DNA of 64,000 nt. It comes from Emticicia fluvialis (GTDB taxonomy: Bacteria > Bacteroidota > Bacteroidia > Cytophagales > Spirosomataceae). Shown piece by piece: positions 33,970 through 42,461 of this stretch (the stretch's first letter is position 1; each line of letters starts with the position of its first letter). The notes below the pieces were generated by a model. That model was not told the DNA's origin and did no database searches. It saw only the letters and a list, made by a program, of their open reading frames with translations. The position numbers and the translations under genes were made by a program. The stretch spans positions 62,001 to 126,000 of the forward strand of contig NZ_JANUSD010000007.1 of assembly GCF_024793945.1 (NCBI RefSeq), written 5' to 3'.

Positions 33970-34302
33970 ATGACCATAGCCGAAGCCCAGACAGCGGTAG
34001 ATAATTGGATTAAGACCATTGGTGTCAGATACTTTAACGAACTCACCAACATGGCCATGCTTACCGAAGAGGTAGGCGAAGTAGCGCGTATTATTGCCCG
34101 CAGGTACGGCGAGCAGTCAGAAAAAGAATCTGACAAAGAAAAAAACCTGGCAGATGAAATGGCAGACGTGCTGTTTGTACTGATATGCCTGGCCAACCAA
34201 ACTAACATAGACTTAACAGATGCGCTTCGTAAAAACATAGAAAAGAAAACAAAAAGAGACAGTTTACGACACCTAAACAATGAAAAACTAACCAATATGT
34301 AA
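33970..34302 (+). CDS. MazG-like nucleotide pyrophosphohydrolase
   Basis: A 110-residue all-alpha NTP pyrophosphatase domain. The metal-binding pattern is visible as EEVGEVARIIARRYGE followed about 30 residues later by LADEMADVLFVLICLAN, the ExxE and ExxD pairs of the MazG/dUTPase-like fold. It probably removes non-canonical or damaged NTPs (house-cleaning). It is half the size of full-length MazG. It ends one base before a membrane protein gene, so they form an operon; a joint function is not apparent. Confidence 0.9.
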   Translation: MTIAEAQTAVDNWIKTIGVRYFNELTNMAMLTEEVGEVARIIARRYGEQSEKESDKEKNLADEMADVLFVLICLANQTNIDLTDALRKNIEKKTKRDSLRHLNNEKLTNM

Positions 34303-34303
34303 T

Positions 34304-35233
34304 ATGTTCACCATACTTTCACAAGCTTTTAACAGAACTGCCCGGAACTGGAAAATGGTTCTTACAGTTTTTATTCTTAATCTTTCGCTTGGACTAATTC
34401 TTGCTACACCACTTTATAATTTGCTTCAATCAGAGAGTCATAATTCTTTGGAGTTCGAAAAACTACTCAATGGATTCGATTTTACCGTTATATCAGACTT
34501 TATGTCGCAAAGCCGTAAAACACTCCGCCCTTTCTGGCTGTTAAGCTTTGCTTTGTCTGTTATATACATGATACTGAATATATTCTTTGCAGGGGGCATA
34601 CTCTGTCAGTTTGCCAAGAGAGGCTCTTTCCGCCTTGCCGAATTTTTCAAAAACTCAACTCGGTATTTTGGTCGTTTCCTGCTTGTATTTGTATTTGAGA
34701 TTTTAGTTTTACTCGTAGTAGCCATTGTTTCTTTTGCCTGCATGGGGGTTTCGCTGGTTGCTTCTGATGGCAGCACCGAACCAGTGCAAATGGCCTGGCT
34801 TACACCTTCTTTGCTGATATCTGCCTTTTTGCTTACAGTTGTGCTCAACATGGGTCAATATGCCAAAATAATTCTTTTCAAAAACCAATCGCTAAGCGCT
34901 TGGGCAGGCTTCCTGAAAGCAGCAGGCTACGTGTTTAATAATTTTAAAACCATGCGTATATACTGGGCTATCTTAATAGTAGCGGCAGCACTGGTTTTGG
35001 CTTATTACTTTCTTGAATCTGCCATTGGTATGACCTCGGCCTTCAAAATTGCTATCATGTTTATTATTCAGCAGGCGTTTATTTTCTGCCGTGTGTTTGT
35101 TAAAATCTGGACGCTGAGCGGTGCTTTTGAATACCTTTCTTTAAAGCCTGCGCTGGTTACCACCCTTTCAAAAGAGAATAGGGGCTTAAAGAGTGAGGCC
35201 TTCGATTCGGGAGAAGGCAAACTTTCTGTTTAA
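34304..35233 (+). CDS. integral membrane protein of unknown function
   Basis: A 309-residue protein not recognised at family level. It has about six hydrophobic segments (around residues 20-40, 75-105, 120-150, 160-185, 215-240 and 245-265), separated by short basic loops, and a hydrophilic C-terminal tail. The pattern resembles DUF-type membrane proteins with a glycerophosphodiester-like membrane domain, but this is only a resemblance. It follows the MazG-like gene after one base and ends at a clear terminator. Confidence 0.75.
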   Translation: MFTILSQAFNRTARNWKMVLTVFILNLSLGLILATPLYNLLQSESHNSLEFEKLLNGFDFTVISDFMSQSRKTLRPFWLLSFALSVIYMILNIFFAGGILCQFAKRGSFRLAEFFKNSTRYFGRFLLVFVFEILVLLVVAIVSFACMGVSLVASDGSTEPVQMAWLTPSLLISAFLLTVVLNMGQYAKIILFKNQSLSAWAGFLKAAGYVFNNFKTMRIYWAILIVAAALVLAYYFLESAIGMTSAFKIAIMFIIQQAFIFCRVFVKIWTLSGAFEYLSLKPALVTTLSKENRGLKSEAFDSGEGKLSV

Positions 35234-35263
35234 AGATAATGTTATAAAAATGCATGTGTCATT

Positions 35264-35306
35264 GTACCATTGCCCGTGCTGACAGCGCACAATGGTACTT
35301 TTTTAT
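35264..35306 (+). terminator. rho-independent terminator of the MazG/membrane protein operon
   Basis: GTACCATTG (35264-35272) pairs with CAATGGTAC (35290-35298) and is followed by a T-rich run. Confidence 0.78.
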
Positions 35307-35315
35307 TTTATAACT

Positions 35316-35831
35316 ATGGAAGAAGAAGTAATCGTAAACCGGGTAAGCAAAAGCGGACTGGTTTCTCTGGACCTTGAAGATTTTTATCACCCGGGCGACA
35401 GGGTTGTCTACGACCTCAAAGATAATTTATATATGGGTCTGATTCTCCGCGAGAAAGATTTCAGAGAGTTTCTGAAAACCCACGACTGGAGTTATTACAC
35501 CAACAAAAATGTAGCTATTACCTGTACTGAAGACGCCATAATACCTACCTGGGCCTATATGCTGCTGGCCGTTCATTTAGAGCCTTATGCTCATTTAATT
35601 GTATTTGGCACATTAACTGACCTTGAAAATAAATTGTATGACGAGGCCATCAGGAAAATAGACTTCAGCCAGTACGAAGGCGCCAAAGTAGTAGTAAAAG
35701 GCTGCAGCAAGGTAAGCGTACCAACAACGGCCTATGTAGAGATAACCCGCCGCTTAAAGCCTGTAGCCCAAAGCATTATGTTTGGCGAACCATGCAGCAC
35801 AGTGCCTTTGTACAAAAAAACCAGGGTTTAA
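35316..35831 (+). CDS. DUF2480 family protein
   Basis: A 171-residue soluble protein of the Bacteroidota-specific family DUF2480, recognised from NRVSKSGLVSLDLEDFYHPG, ITCTEDAIIPTWAYMLLAVHLEP, VVKGCSKVSVPTTAYVEITR and IMFGEPCSTVPLYK. The duplicated pattern of a cysteine followed by P-T-x-A-Y (ITCTEDAIIPTWAY and GCSKVSVPTTAY) suggests two similar halves. I know of no established function. The ATG at 35316 replaces a slightly earlier start whose extra residues derive from the preceding terminator. The gene stands alone before gltX. Confidence 0.9.
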   Translation: MEEEVIVNRVSKSGLVSLDLEDFYHPGDRVVYDLKDNLYMGLILREKDFREFLKTHDWSYYTNKNVAITCTEDAIIPTWAYMLLAVHLEPYAHLIVFGTLTDLENKLYDEAIRKIDFSQYEGAKVVVKGCSKVSVPTTAYVEITRRLKPVAQSIMFGEPCSTVPLYKKTRV

Positions 35832-35975
35832 ATTCAGCAATTGTATTGTTGGGTATTTAAAAAAAATTAAACCATTGGCCTGCATTTTTTCGTAAATTGC
35901 GCCCCGTTTTAAATTTTTGGTCATATAGACCCTCATACCCTATTCGGGGAAATTAGAAATTCATTGCAAAAAACT

Positions 35976-37481
35976 ATGTCTGTTCGTGTAAGATTTGCTC
36001 CGAGCCCCACCGGCCCACTCCATATCGGAGGGGTCCGCACGGCTTTGTATAATTATTTGTTTGCCCGCAAAATGGGTGGTAAGATGTTGCTTCGCATAGA
36101 AGACACCGACCAGACCCGCTATGTACCTGGAGCAGAAGAGTACATTCTGGAAGCCTTAAACTGGATAGGCATTAACATTGATGAAGGCCAGGGCGTTGGC
36201 GGGCCTGATGCGCCTTACAGACAATCAGAAAGAAAAGCCATTTACCGCCAGTATGCAGACCAGTTGCTGGCATCAGGGAAAGCCTATTATGCTTTTGATA
36301 CAGCCGACGAACTGGAAGAAATGCGCAAAAAACTGGAAGAGGCCAAGGTAGATAATACCTCTTACAATGCAGTTACGCGCATGCAGATGAAAAACTCGCT
36401 GACGCTTCCGAAAGAAGAAGTAGAAGCGAGAATTGCAAAAGGCGACCCTTACGTGATACGCCTGAAAGTACCACTGAAAGAAGAAATCCGTTTTAAGGAT
36501 ATTATACGCGAGTGGGTGGTAGTACATTCATCAACTATCGACGATAAAGTATTGCTTAAGTCAGACGGAATGCCTACTTATCACCTGGCTAATATTGTTG
36601 ACGACCACCTGATGGGCATCACCCATGTGATTCGTGGCGAAGAATGGCTGCCCTCTGCCCCGCTTCATATCTTGTTATACAGAGCCTTTGGCTGGCAGGC
36701 ACCTGAGTTTGCGCACTTACCATTACTTTTAAAACCTGAAGGAAACGGCAAACTAAGCAAACGTGATGGTTTGTTAGGCAATTTTCCGGTTTTTCCGCTA
36801 AAATGGACAGACCCATTTACCAGCGAAGAAGCAAGAGGTTTCAGAGAAGACGGCTATTTCCCCGAAGCGCTGATTAACTTTCTGGCGTTTCTGGGCTGGA
36901 ACCCGGGTACGGAACAGGAGATTTTCTCGATGGACGAATTAATTGAATCGTTCAGCCTTGAAAAAATACACAAAGCCGGTGCCCGCTTCATGGTTGACAA
37001 AGCCAAATGGTTTAATCAGCATTACCTGAAAGAGAAATCGGATGAGGAACTGGCAAACATTATTCAGCTTCCTGCCGGTACTTCTGCCGGCATTGCCACT
37101 AAGCTGGTTAAACTCATGAAAGACCGTGTTACATTCCCTCAGGAAATTGTAACAGAGGTGCCATATATCTTTGCCACTCCGGCTGCGTATGATGAAGAGG
37201 TTGCGAAAAGCAAATGGAATGATGACGCCAAAAAGGCCATGAGCGCCATTAAAGAAGCCATACAAAGCATGGCAGAAGAGCAATTTGTTGCGCAACAAAT
37301 TCATGACACTATATTTCCTGCACTTGAGGCAGCCGGACTAAAACCCGGCAAGGTAATGCAGGCGTTCCGGCTGTCAATTACAGGCGTTGGCAAAGGGCCC
37401 GATTTAATGCTTATTCTTGAAATACTGGGCAAAGCCGAAGTAATTGCCAGAATAGAAAAAGCCATTGTAACACTCGGATAA
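35976..37481 (+). CDS. gltX: glutamyl-tRNA synthetase
   Basis: A 501-residue class I synthetase that charges tRNA-Glu (and, in organisms without GlnRS, possibly tRNA-Gln). The HIGH counterpart is RFAPSPTGPLHIGGVRTALY at the N terminus and the KMSKS counterpart is GKLSKRDG near residue 260. RIEDTDQTRY and LPSAPLHILLYRAFGW are also typical. An upstream TTG in frame is ignored in favour of the ATG beginning MSVRVRFAPSP. A short hairpin lies just after the stop. Confidence 0.97.
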   Translation: MSVRVRFAPSPTGPLHIGGVRTALYNYLFARKMGGKMLLRIEDTDQTRYVPGAEEYILEALNWIGINIDEGQGVGGPDAPYRQSERKAIYRQYADQLLASGKAYYAFDTADELEEMRKKLEEAKVDNTSYNAVTRMQMKNSLTLPKEEVEARIAKGDPYVIRLKVPLKEEIRFKDIIREWVVVHSSTIDDKVLLKSDGMPTYHLANIVDDHLMGITHVIRGEEWLPSAPLHILLYRAFGWQAPEFAHLPLLLKPEGNGKLSKRDGLLGNFPVFPLKWTDPFTSEEARGFREDGYFPEALINFLAFLGWNPGTEQEIFSMDELIESFSLEKIHKAGARFMVDKAKWFNQHYLKEKSDEELANIIQLPAGTSAGIATKLVKLMKDRVTFPQEIVTEVPYIFATPAAYDEEVAKSKWNDDAKKAMSAIKEAIQSMAEEQFVAQQIHDTIFPALEAAGLKPGKVMQAFRLSITGVGKGPDLMLILEILGKAEVIARIEKAIVTLG

Positions 37482-37496
37482 TACAATGAGGTTTTG

Positions 37497-37526
37497 TGCG
37501 TTTCTGATATTTGAAACGCATAAAAC
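37497..37526 (+). terminator. possible terminator hairpin after gltX
   Basis: TGCGTTTC and GAAACGCA form an 8-bp stem with an 8-nt loop 15 nt after the gltX stop, but only a weak T-run follows. Confidence 0.4.
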
Positions 37527-37695
37527 TTTAATTAGAACTCAATTCAAATTTGCATGGATGCATATCTTTATTGAGTTAATTTTAAAAATGCTGTTTTGCC
37601 AAATAAAAGTAGCTTAAAGATTGCACAGCAGTAGCAATTGAACAAAATTGTTAAAAACAGGTTTAATTAAGTTAAAACCCATAAATTTCTACCAA

Positions 37696-37893
37696 ATGGC
37701 AAAGAAGAAATCAGACGATAAGTCTCAGGCCGAAAACCCACGTGTTCATAAAGATTTAAATGGATTTGATATCAAGATAAACTCTTTCGGCGAAATACAG
37801 ATGAGCTTTGAGATAGACAAAATCAATAGTTTCCTGAATAATACTGTAGACGACAAAAAACTTCGTAACCGAAAAAAAGACACAGAACAGTAG
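37696..37893 (+). CDS. small basic hypothetical protein
   Basis: A 65-residue charged protein beginning MAKKKSDDKSQ. The middle part, DLNGFDIKINSFGEIQMSFEIDKINSFLN, looks folded (alternating beta pattern), and both ends are lysine-rich. I do not recognise the family, but the shape is like short conserved Bacteroidota proteins. The ATG at 37696 is chosen because the 16 residues upstream are of different character. It converges with the next gene with only two bases between, and no terminator is seen. Confidence 0.6.
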   Translation: MAKKKSDDKSQAENPRVHKDLNGFDIKINSFGEIQMSFEIDKINSFLNNTVDDKKLRNRKKDTEQ

Positions 37894-37895
37894 AA

Positions 37896-38588
37896 TTAAT
37901 TTCGCCGGCCAAATACAGGCTTCCTGTAAGCCCGATTCAGCAATCCTGTTACGAGCAATATTCTGCCCAGGTTGGCAGCAATTCTTACTATGCCGTAATC
38001 AAACGCAAAAGGGGTAATATATACCCTATGAAAACTGGTTCCACTGGCAAACATAATAAAAAACATGCCCATGGTTATGCTCAGTTTGCTCTTTTCTTCA
38101 AACGGCAGGTAAGCCGATAAAACAGACATATACATAATCTGCAGCAGGTAAACAGATAGAATCAGTACTACGTCATATCTGTGGATATTAAAGATACTGA
38201 TAACAAAGTAAACAAGCGGAAAAAGAACAAAGGGTACTACAACCCTTATAAATGTTCTTAAGTTATTAGTGAGCTTTATTCTTGCGCCCTCTAACCTATA
38301 AATCTTGATAAGCAGCTGATAACTCACCAGAAGCAGAACTACCTCAACCAACGTACCCCAGGTAAAACCAAATAAAAAAATAGGAATGGGCGTAAAGGCA
38401 GGTATCAGACATGACACAATAAATAGTCTGTCTGTCAGAGTAAGTACCGACTTCCTTGCCGAATAATACCAGTAAGCTATATACAGATGTATTAAGCCCC
38501 TGAAAGGATAGGCAAAAGCAGGATTTACCTGATAAAAAATTAACAACTCAATAGCTAGTAGTAAAGCAACAGGAATAAGCCTTATCAT
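37896..38588 (-). CDS. integral membrane protein of unknown function
   Basis: A 230-residue protein made almost entirely of hydrophobic segments (about six to seven), starting MIRLIPVALLLAIELLIFYQ. Short basic loops (RLEGARIKLTNN, NRAYRKPVFGRRN at the end) separate them. No catalytic motif is seen and I do not recognise the family. It is alone on its strand, 168 bp downstream of the CWC gene, which is on the same strand. Confidence 0.7.
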   Translation of the reverse strand: MIRLIPVALLLAIELLIFYQVNPAFAYPFRGLIHLYIAYWYYSARKSVLTLTDRLFIVSCLIPAFTPIPIFLFGFTWGTLVEVVLLLVSYQLLIKIYRLEGARIKLTNNLRTFIRVVVPFVLFPLVYFVISIFNIHRYDVVLILSVYLLQIMYMSVLSAYLPFEEKSKLSITMGMFFIMFASGTSFHRVYITPFAFDYGIVRIAANLGRILLVTGLLNRAYRKPVFGRRN

Positions 38589-38755
38589 GTATGAACAAAA
38601 ATTAACTAAAACTGAAACCAGAGTTAGACAATAGCCTCAATTTTAAATTAATCAATCTTATATTACATAAACACTATTACCTGTTTAACAAAAACTGAAC
38701 CAAAATTAATACACGCCAATAAAAAAGAGGCCTCAATCAAAAAAAATGAATAACC

Positions 38756-38980
38756 TCAGTTATTATTGACCCATGATGCAGGTTTTTGCTCTTTTTTTAA
38801 AGTTTCAAGGCATTTAATGCAAAGGCAGGAGCTATACATTATACCAATTTCTGCTATCAAAGCATCAGAAAGGAGAATGGATTTGCAAGCGCAATTGTTG
38901 ATTTCTGATGCCAGACAAGTAAATGGCTGCTGACAGCGGGGGCAGACCTGCGACGGATATGTTGTAGAAAGGTGCGACAA
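38756..38980 (-). CDS. cysteine-rich CWC family protein
   Basis: A 74-residue protein with eight cysteines in the pattern CPRCQQPFTC, CACKSILLS and SCLCIKCLETL, matching the small Cys-rich CWC family. The paired CxxC and CxC motifs suggest zinc or iron-sulfur binding. Function is unknown. The start codon directly abuts the stop codon of the upstream LOV-like PAS gene, so the two are surely cotranscribed and may be functionally linked. Confidence 0.82.
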   Translation of the reverse strand: MSHLSTTYPSQVCPRCQQPFTCLASEINNCACKSILLSDALIAEIGIMYSSCLCIKCLETLKKEQKPASWVNNN

Positions 38981-39487
38981 TTAATTTACCTCTTTTTCAA
39001 TAGCAATAAAATGTGTAACAATATTATCCTGATTTCGCAACGGTGCAATACTCAGCCCACACCAGTAAGTCTCACCATTTTTCCGGTAATTCAATATTCT
39101 GGCTTTTAGAGGCTCAAACTTAGACAGTCTATCATTAATTAGCTCTCTGGTAGGCTTATGTGTTCTTTTACCCTGCAAAAACGTAGGTTTTTTACCAATA
39201 ATTTCGCATTTTTCGTAGCCGGTCATGGCTACAAAAGCTCTGCTTGCCCAAACAATTGCTTTTGATACGTCTGTAATTATCAAGGCGTAATTTTCCATCA
39301 GATACGACTTATAATCACTATCAGGTTGCCATTGGTTTAATACCATTAACTCATCCAGTTCGGTCATATCCTGATGCACTTCTAACCTTTGGCTCATGTT
39401 GATACTGGCGATATCCCAACAAAGCAATGGAGCAAAAACGGGTTTACTTTGAGAATCTTCTCTTGAAAAAAGTGGTAGATTAAACAT
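38981..39487 (-). CDS. LOV-like PAS domain protein lacking the photoactive cysteine
   Basis: A 168-residue protein consisting of about 55 unassigned residues and one PAS domain (about 60-168). The domain has LOV-type features: ENYALIITDVSKAIVWASRAF, GYEKCEIIGKKPTFLQG and the C-terminal NYRKNGETYWCGLSIAPLRN followed by VTHFIAIEKEV. In photoactive LOV domains the loop reads GxNCRFLQ; here it is GKKPTFLQG, so the cysteine that forms the flavin adduct is absent. It has no output domain, so any signal must pass by protein contact, perhaps to the adjoining Cys-rich CWC protein. It may bind flavin and act by reduction, or have another ligand. Confidence 0.85.
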   Translation of the reverse strand: MFNLPLFSREDSQSKPVFAPLLCWDIASINMSQRLEVHQDMTELDELMVLNQWQPDSDYKSYLMENYALIITDVSKAIVWASRAFVAMTGYEKCEIIGKKPTFLQGKRTHKPTRELINDRLSKFEPLKARILNYRKNGETYWCGLSIAPLRNQDNIVTHFIAIEKEVN

Positions 39488-39614
39488 TGACTTATTTTTT
39501 AAGACTATACCATTTGTTGAACTTAAATGTTTAAATTTTTTTTAAATAATGGCTTTGGGCTCCATAAAACAGGTCTCAACAGGCCTTTCACCTGTTAAAG
39601 ACCGGAAAATTTAG

Positions 39615-39622
39615 TAAATTTG
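39615..39622 (+). promoter_or_regulatory. putative -7 box of mutS2
   Basis: TAAATTTG fits TAnnTTTG, 21 nt before the mutS2 start, giving a very short leader. It also argues against use of the TTG at 39620 as a start. Confidence 0.45.
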
Positions 39623-39643
39623 TATCTGTTTTTAAATAAAAAA

Positions 39644-42067
39644 ATGCTTTACCCACAAAACATAGAACAAAAAATAGGGTTTGATAAAATTCGTGAACTC
39701 ATTGCTGAACAATGTATCAGCTCGCTTGGGCGGGCTTTTGTTGAAAAAATTCGTTTTTCGGACGACTATAAACTGATTGACCGTTTAATAAGACAAGCTG
39801 CAGAGTTTAAACTGATATTGCAGGTTGAACCGGGTTTTCCGGAGCAAAACTACATTGATGTAAGCGACGCCCTGGCGCGTGCATCTATTGAAGGCGCATT
39901 TATAGGCGAAGACCAGTTTTTTGAAATAAAACTTTCGCTGCGCACTATTCAACAGATTATACATTTCTTTAAAGCTAAAGAAGATACTATCTACCCCGAG
40001 CTAAAACTGCTTACTGCTAATTCGTTACCCGTTTCGGCCGATGACGGCTGGGGAAGCGTAATATCTCAGATTGATAAGATTATTGACGAAAGAGGCAAGG
40101 TGCGTGACTCAGCATCACCTGAACTGGCTGATATTCGCCGACGCCTCATAGCTGAACAAAGCGAGCTAAGAAAAACCCTTGAACGGATTTTACGCACTGC
40201 ACGTAATAGCGGCTGGATAGGCGATGATATGTCTTTGACAATCCGCGATGGCCGGATGGTTATTCCGATTCTGTCTGAACACAAGCGCAAGCTGAGAGGC
40301 TTTGTACACGATGAGTCTGCAACCGGACAAATGGCATTTGTTGAACCTGCCGAAGTGCTGGAGGCCAATAATGAAATAAGGGAGCTGGAAGCCCGTGAAC
40401 GCCGTGAGATAGTAAAAATACTGGAGAAACTCACCGCTTTTCTTCGGCCCCATGTGCCTGCTCTGCGTAAGGCCTATCTGTTTTTAGGCCTGATAGACTT
40501 TATCAGAGCCAAGGCTAAGTTTGCCTTGACCATCAATGGTACTGCTCCCCTGCTGGTAGAAAACCAGGCTTTGGAATGGTACAGAGCCACCCACCCATTG
40601 TTGTATCTGGCACATCAGAAACTCAATAAATCTATTGTACCGCTGTCAATAAAACTTGACCATGAAAATAGAATAGTGCTGGTTTCCGGGCCAAACGCCG
40701 GCGGAAAATCGGTCATGCTTAAAACCATAGGGTTGGTGCAATACATGGCACAATGTGGCCTGTTGGTACCCGCATCGCCCGATTCAAAAGTGGGCATATT
40801 CAAGAATGTATTCATTGATATAGGCGACGAGCAGAGCATAGAAAACGACCTCAGTACCTATAGCTCGCACCTCACAAACATGAAGCACTTTGTCAATTTC
40901 TCAAACAAGTTTACCTTGTTTTTAATTGACGAATTTGGAACCGGAACTGAACCCAGCCTGGGTGGAGCTATTGCAGAATCGATTCTTGAACAGCTACTGC
41001 GCGCAAAGGCCTACGGGGTTATTAATACGCATTATACCAACCTGAAAGTTTTTGCCAATAAAAACAGCGGAACCATCAACGGCGCCATGAAGTTTGATGC
41101 CGAACATCTGGAACCGCTCTATGAACTTGAAATTGGCAAACCCGGTAGCTCTTTTGCTTTGGAGGTAGCCCAGAAAATTGGCTTACCCAAGCAGGTAGTA
41201 GATAACGCCAAGCGCAAATTAGGCACCCAGCAGATTGATTTCGAGAAGCTGATTAAAGAGCTTGAAATTGAGCGTAAGGTGTTTGCTGACAGAAACAAGG
41301 AGTTTATTGAGAAAAACCAACAGTTAAAAAACACGCTTGAGCAATATAACGGCCTGAAGAGTTTTCTGGAAACTGAGAAAAAGAAGATTCTGAACGACGC
41401 CAAAGCACAGGCTAAAGAATTGCTGAAAGAAACTAATCGCAAGATTGAAAGTACGATTAAAGAAATAAAAGAAGGCAAGGCTGATAAGGATTTAACAAGG
41501 CTTATCCGCCAGGAACTACAAAACTTTGAAAGTAAGGAGCTGAAACCCGAAAAGGTAGATGAACCCAAGCCAGCATCAGAAGAATGGATTACCGTTGAAG
41601 AGGCTATAACAGTAGGAAGTTTCGTAAGAATTAAAGGGCAGACAGCCGTAGGAGAGTTACTATCTATGAAAGGCAAAGATGCCGAGGTAGCCATTGGAGA
41701 GTTGAAAACTAATGTAAAACTGAACAGGCTGGAGAAACTGAGCCGTAAAGAGTTTAAGGAAGCCGTGAAAGAGAGCATCAAGCCCAAAATGAGCGGAATT
41801 GACCTGAACGAAAAGATGATGAATTTCAGCTTTAACCTTGATTTACGGGGCAAACGCGGCGAAGAGGCACTAGGTGAGGTAGACAGCCTGATGAACGATG
41901 CCATTATGTTGGGGTATCCCGAATTACGAATCATTCACGGCAAAGGCGATGGTATTCTAAGAACTCTGATACGCCAGCACCTGCGCAGCTACAAACAGGT
42001 AGCAGGCATGGCCGACGAACACGCCGACCGTGGCGGGCAGGGGGTAACTATTGTGAGGATGAAATAA
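39644..42067 (+). CDS. mutS2: endonuclease MutS2 (MutS2 with Smr domain)
   Basis: An 807-residue MutS homolog without the mismatch-recognition domain. Residues about 1-300 form the core/lever region, the ATPase has Walker A SGPNAGGKSVML (near residue 350) and Walker B FLIDEFGTGTEPSLGG, then a long coiled coil (about 520-640, rich in Lys and Glu), a KOW-like segment (VGSFVRIKGQTAVGEL), and a C-terminal Smr nuclease domain (LDLRGKRGEEAL and IIHGKGDGIL). MutS2 suppresses homologous recombination or rescues collided ribosomes, depending on the species. The ATG at 39644 is preferred to an upstream TTG. A strong two-way terminator follows. Confidence 0.95.
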   Translation: MLYPQNIEQKIGFDKIRELIAEQCISSLGRAFVEKIRFSDDYKLIDRLIRQAAEFKLILQVEPGFPEQNYIDVSDALARASIEGAFIGEDQFFEIKLSLRTIQQIIHFFKAKEDTIYPELKLLTANSLPVSADDGWGSVISQIDKIIDERGKVRDSASPELADIRRRLIAEQSELRKTLERILRTARNSGWIGDDMSLTIRDGRMVIPILSEHKRKLRGFVHDESATGQMAFVEPAEVLEANNEIRELEARERREIVKILEKLTAFLRPHVPALRKAYLFLGLIDFIRAKAKFALTINGTAPLLVENQALEWYRATHPLLYLAHQKLNKSIVPLSIKLDHENRIVLVSGPNAGGKSVMLKTIGLVQYMAQCGLLVPASPDSKVGIFKNVFIDIGDEQSIENDLSTYSSHLTNMKHFVNFSNKFTLFLIDEFGTGTEPSLGGAIAESILEQLLRAKAYGVINTHYTNLKVFANKNSGTINGAMKFDAEHLEPLYELEIGKPGSSFALEVAQKIGLPKQVVDNAKRKLGTQQIDFEKLIKELEIERKVFADRNKEFIEKNQQLKNTLEQYNGLKSFLETEKKKILNDAKAQAKELLKETNRKIESTIKEIKEGKADKDLTRLIRQELQNFESKELKPEKVDEPKPASEEWITVEEAITVGSFVRIKGQTAVGELLSMKGKDAEVAIGELKTNVKLNRLEKLSRKEFKEAVKESIKPKMSGIDLNEKMMNFSFNLDLRGKRGEEALGEVDSLMNDAIMLGYPELRIIHGKGDGILRTLIRQHLRSYKQVAGMADEHADRGGQGVTIVRMK

Positions 42068-42112
42068 AACGAATAAGGCTGTCTCGCGGGACAGCCTTAT
42101 TCGTTTTATTTT
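42065..42112. terminator. bidirectional terminator between mutS2 and the ADP-ribosyltransferase unit
   Basis: AAAACGAATAAGGCTGTC and GACAGCCTTATTCGTTTT form a perfect 18-bp stem around a 6-nt loop, with A-tract and T-tract suited to both directions. Confidence 0.92.
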
Positions 42113-42118
42113 ATATGT

Positions 42119-42460
42119 TTACTCTACTTTCCCAAAAGCAGACTGAGATTTTTTATGCAAATGATATGCCGGGTCTTCTTCTAAAACAGAATTTTGAGTT
42201 ATAAATTCTTCATTCCCACTGTTATTTAGACGCTCTAATATTCTATTAAGCTCTTGGAAAAAATTAATCAGGTCTATTTTTTCAGTATTCGAAAGGCCAC
42301 TTTTACTTAATTCACGTTTTACTTGGTCAAGAGTATTATTTACGATAGAAATTCGAAAATCTTTGTTCTCTTCATTTACATATGGTGTAAGATGAAGATT
42401 AAAACTCTCATTAATATCTTTTAGACTTTCACTTCTATATTCTTTAGTACTTACTCCCAT
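42119..42460 (-). CDS. hypothetical partner of the ADP-ribosyltransferase
   Basis: A 113-residue hydrophilic, acidic, mainly helical protein; no family recognised. Its middle part (NTLDQVKRELSKSGLSNTEKIDLINFFQELNRILERLNN) reads as two amphipathic helices, and the ends are probably flexible. It starts one base after the stop of the ADP-ribosyltransferase gene, so the two are translationally coupled. A role as antitoxin or immunity protein is suggested by position only. Base composition is clearly more A+T-rich than the flanking mutS2 and lysS genes, pointing to recent acquisition. Confidence 0.65.
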   Translation of the reverse strand: MGVSTKEYRSESLKDINESFNLHLTPYVNEENKDFRISIVNNTLDQVKRELSKSGLSNTEKIDLINFFQELNRILERLNNSGNEEFITQNSVLEEDPAYHLHKKSQSAFGKVE

Positions 42461-42461
42461 A

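Noticed and set aside
39620..39643. TTG start of mutS2 eight codons upstream
   Set aside because: It overlaps the -7 box TAAATTTG, so it would not be transcribed as part of the leader.
41119..41934. 271-codon minus-strand frame inside mutS2
   Set aside because: Serine- and phenylalanine-rich translation typical of an antisense shadow; it opposes the coiled-coil part of mutS2, which is clearly real.
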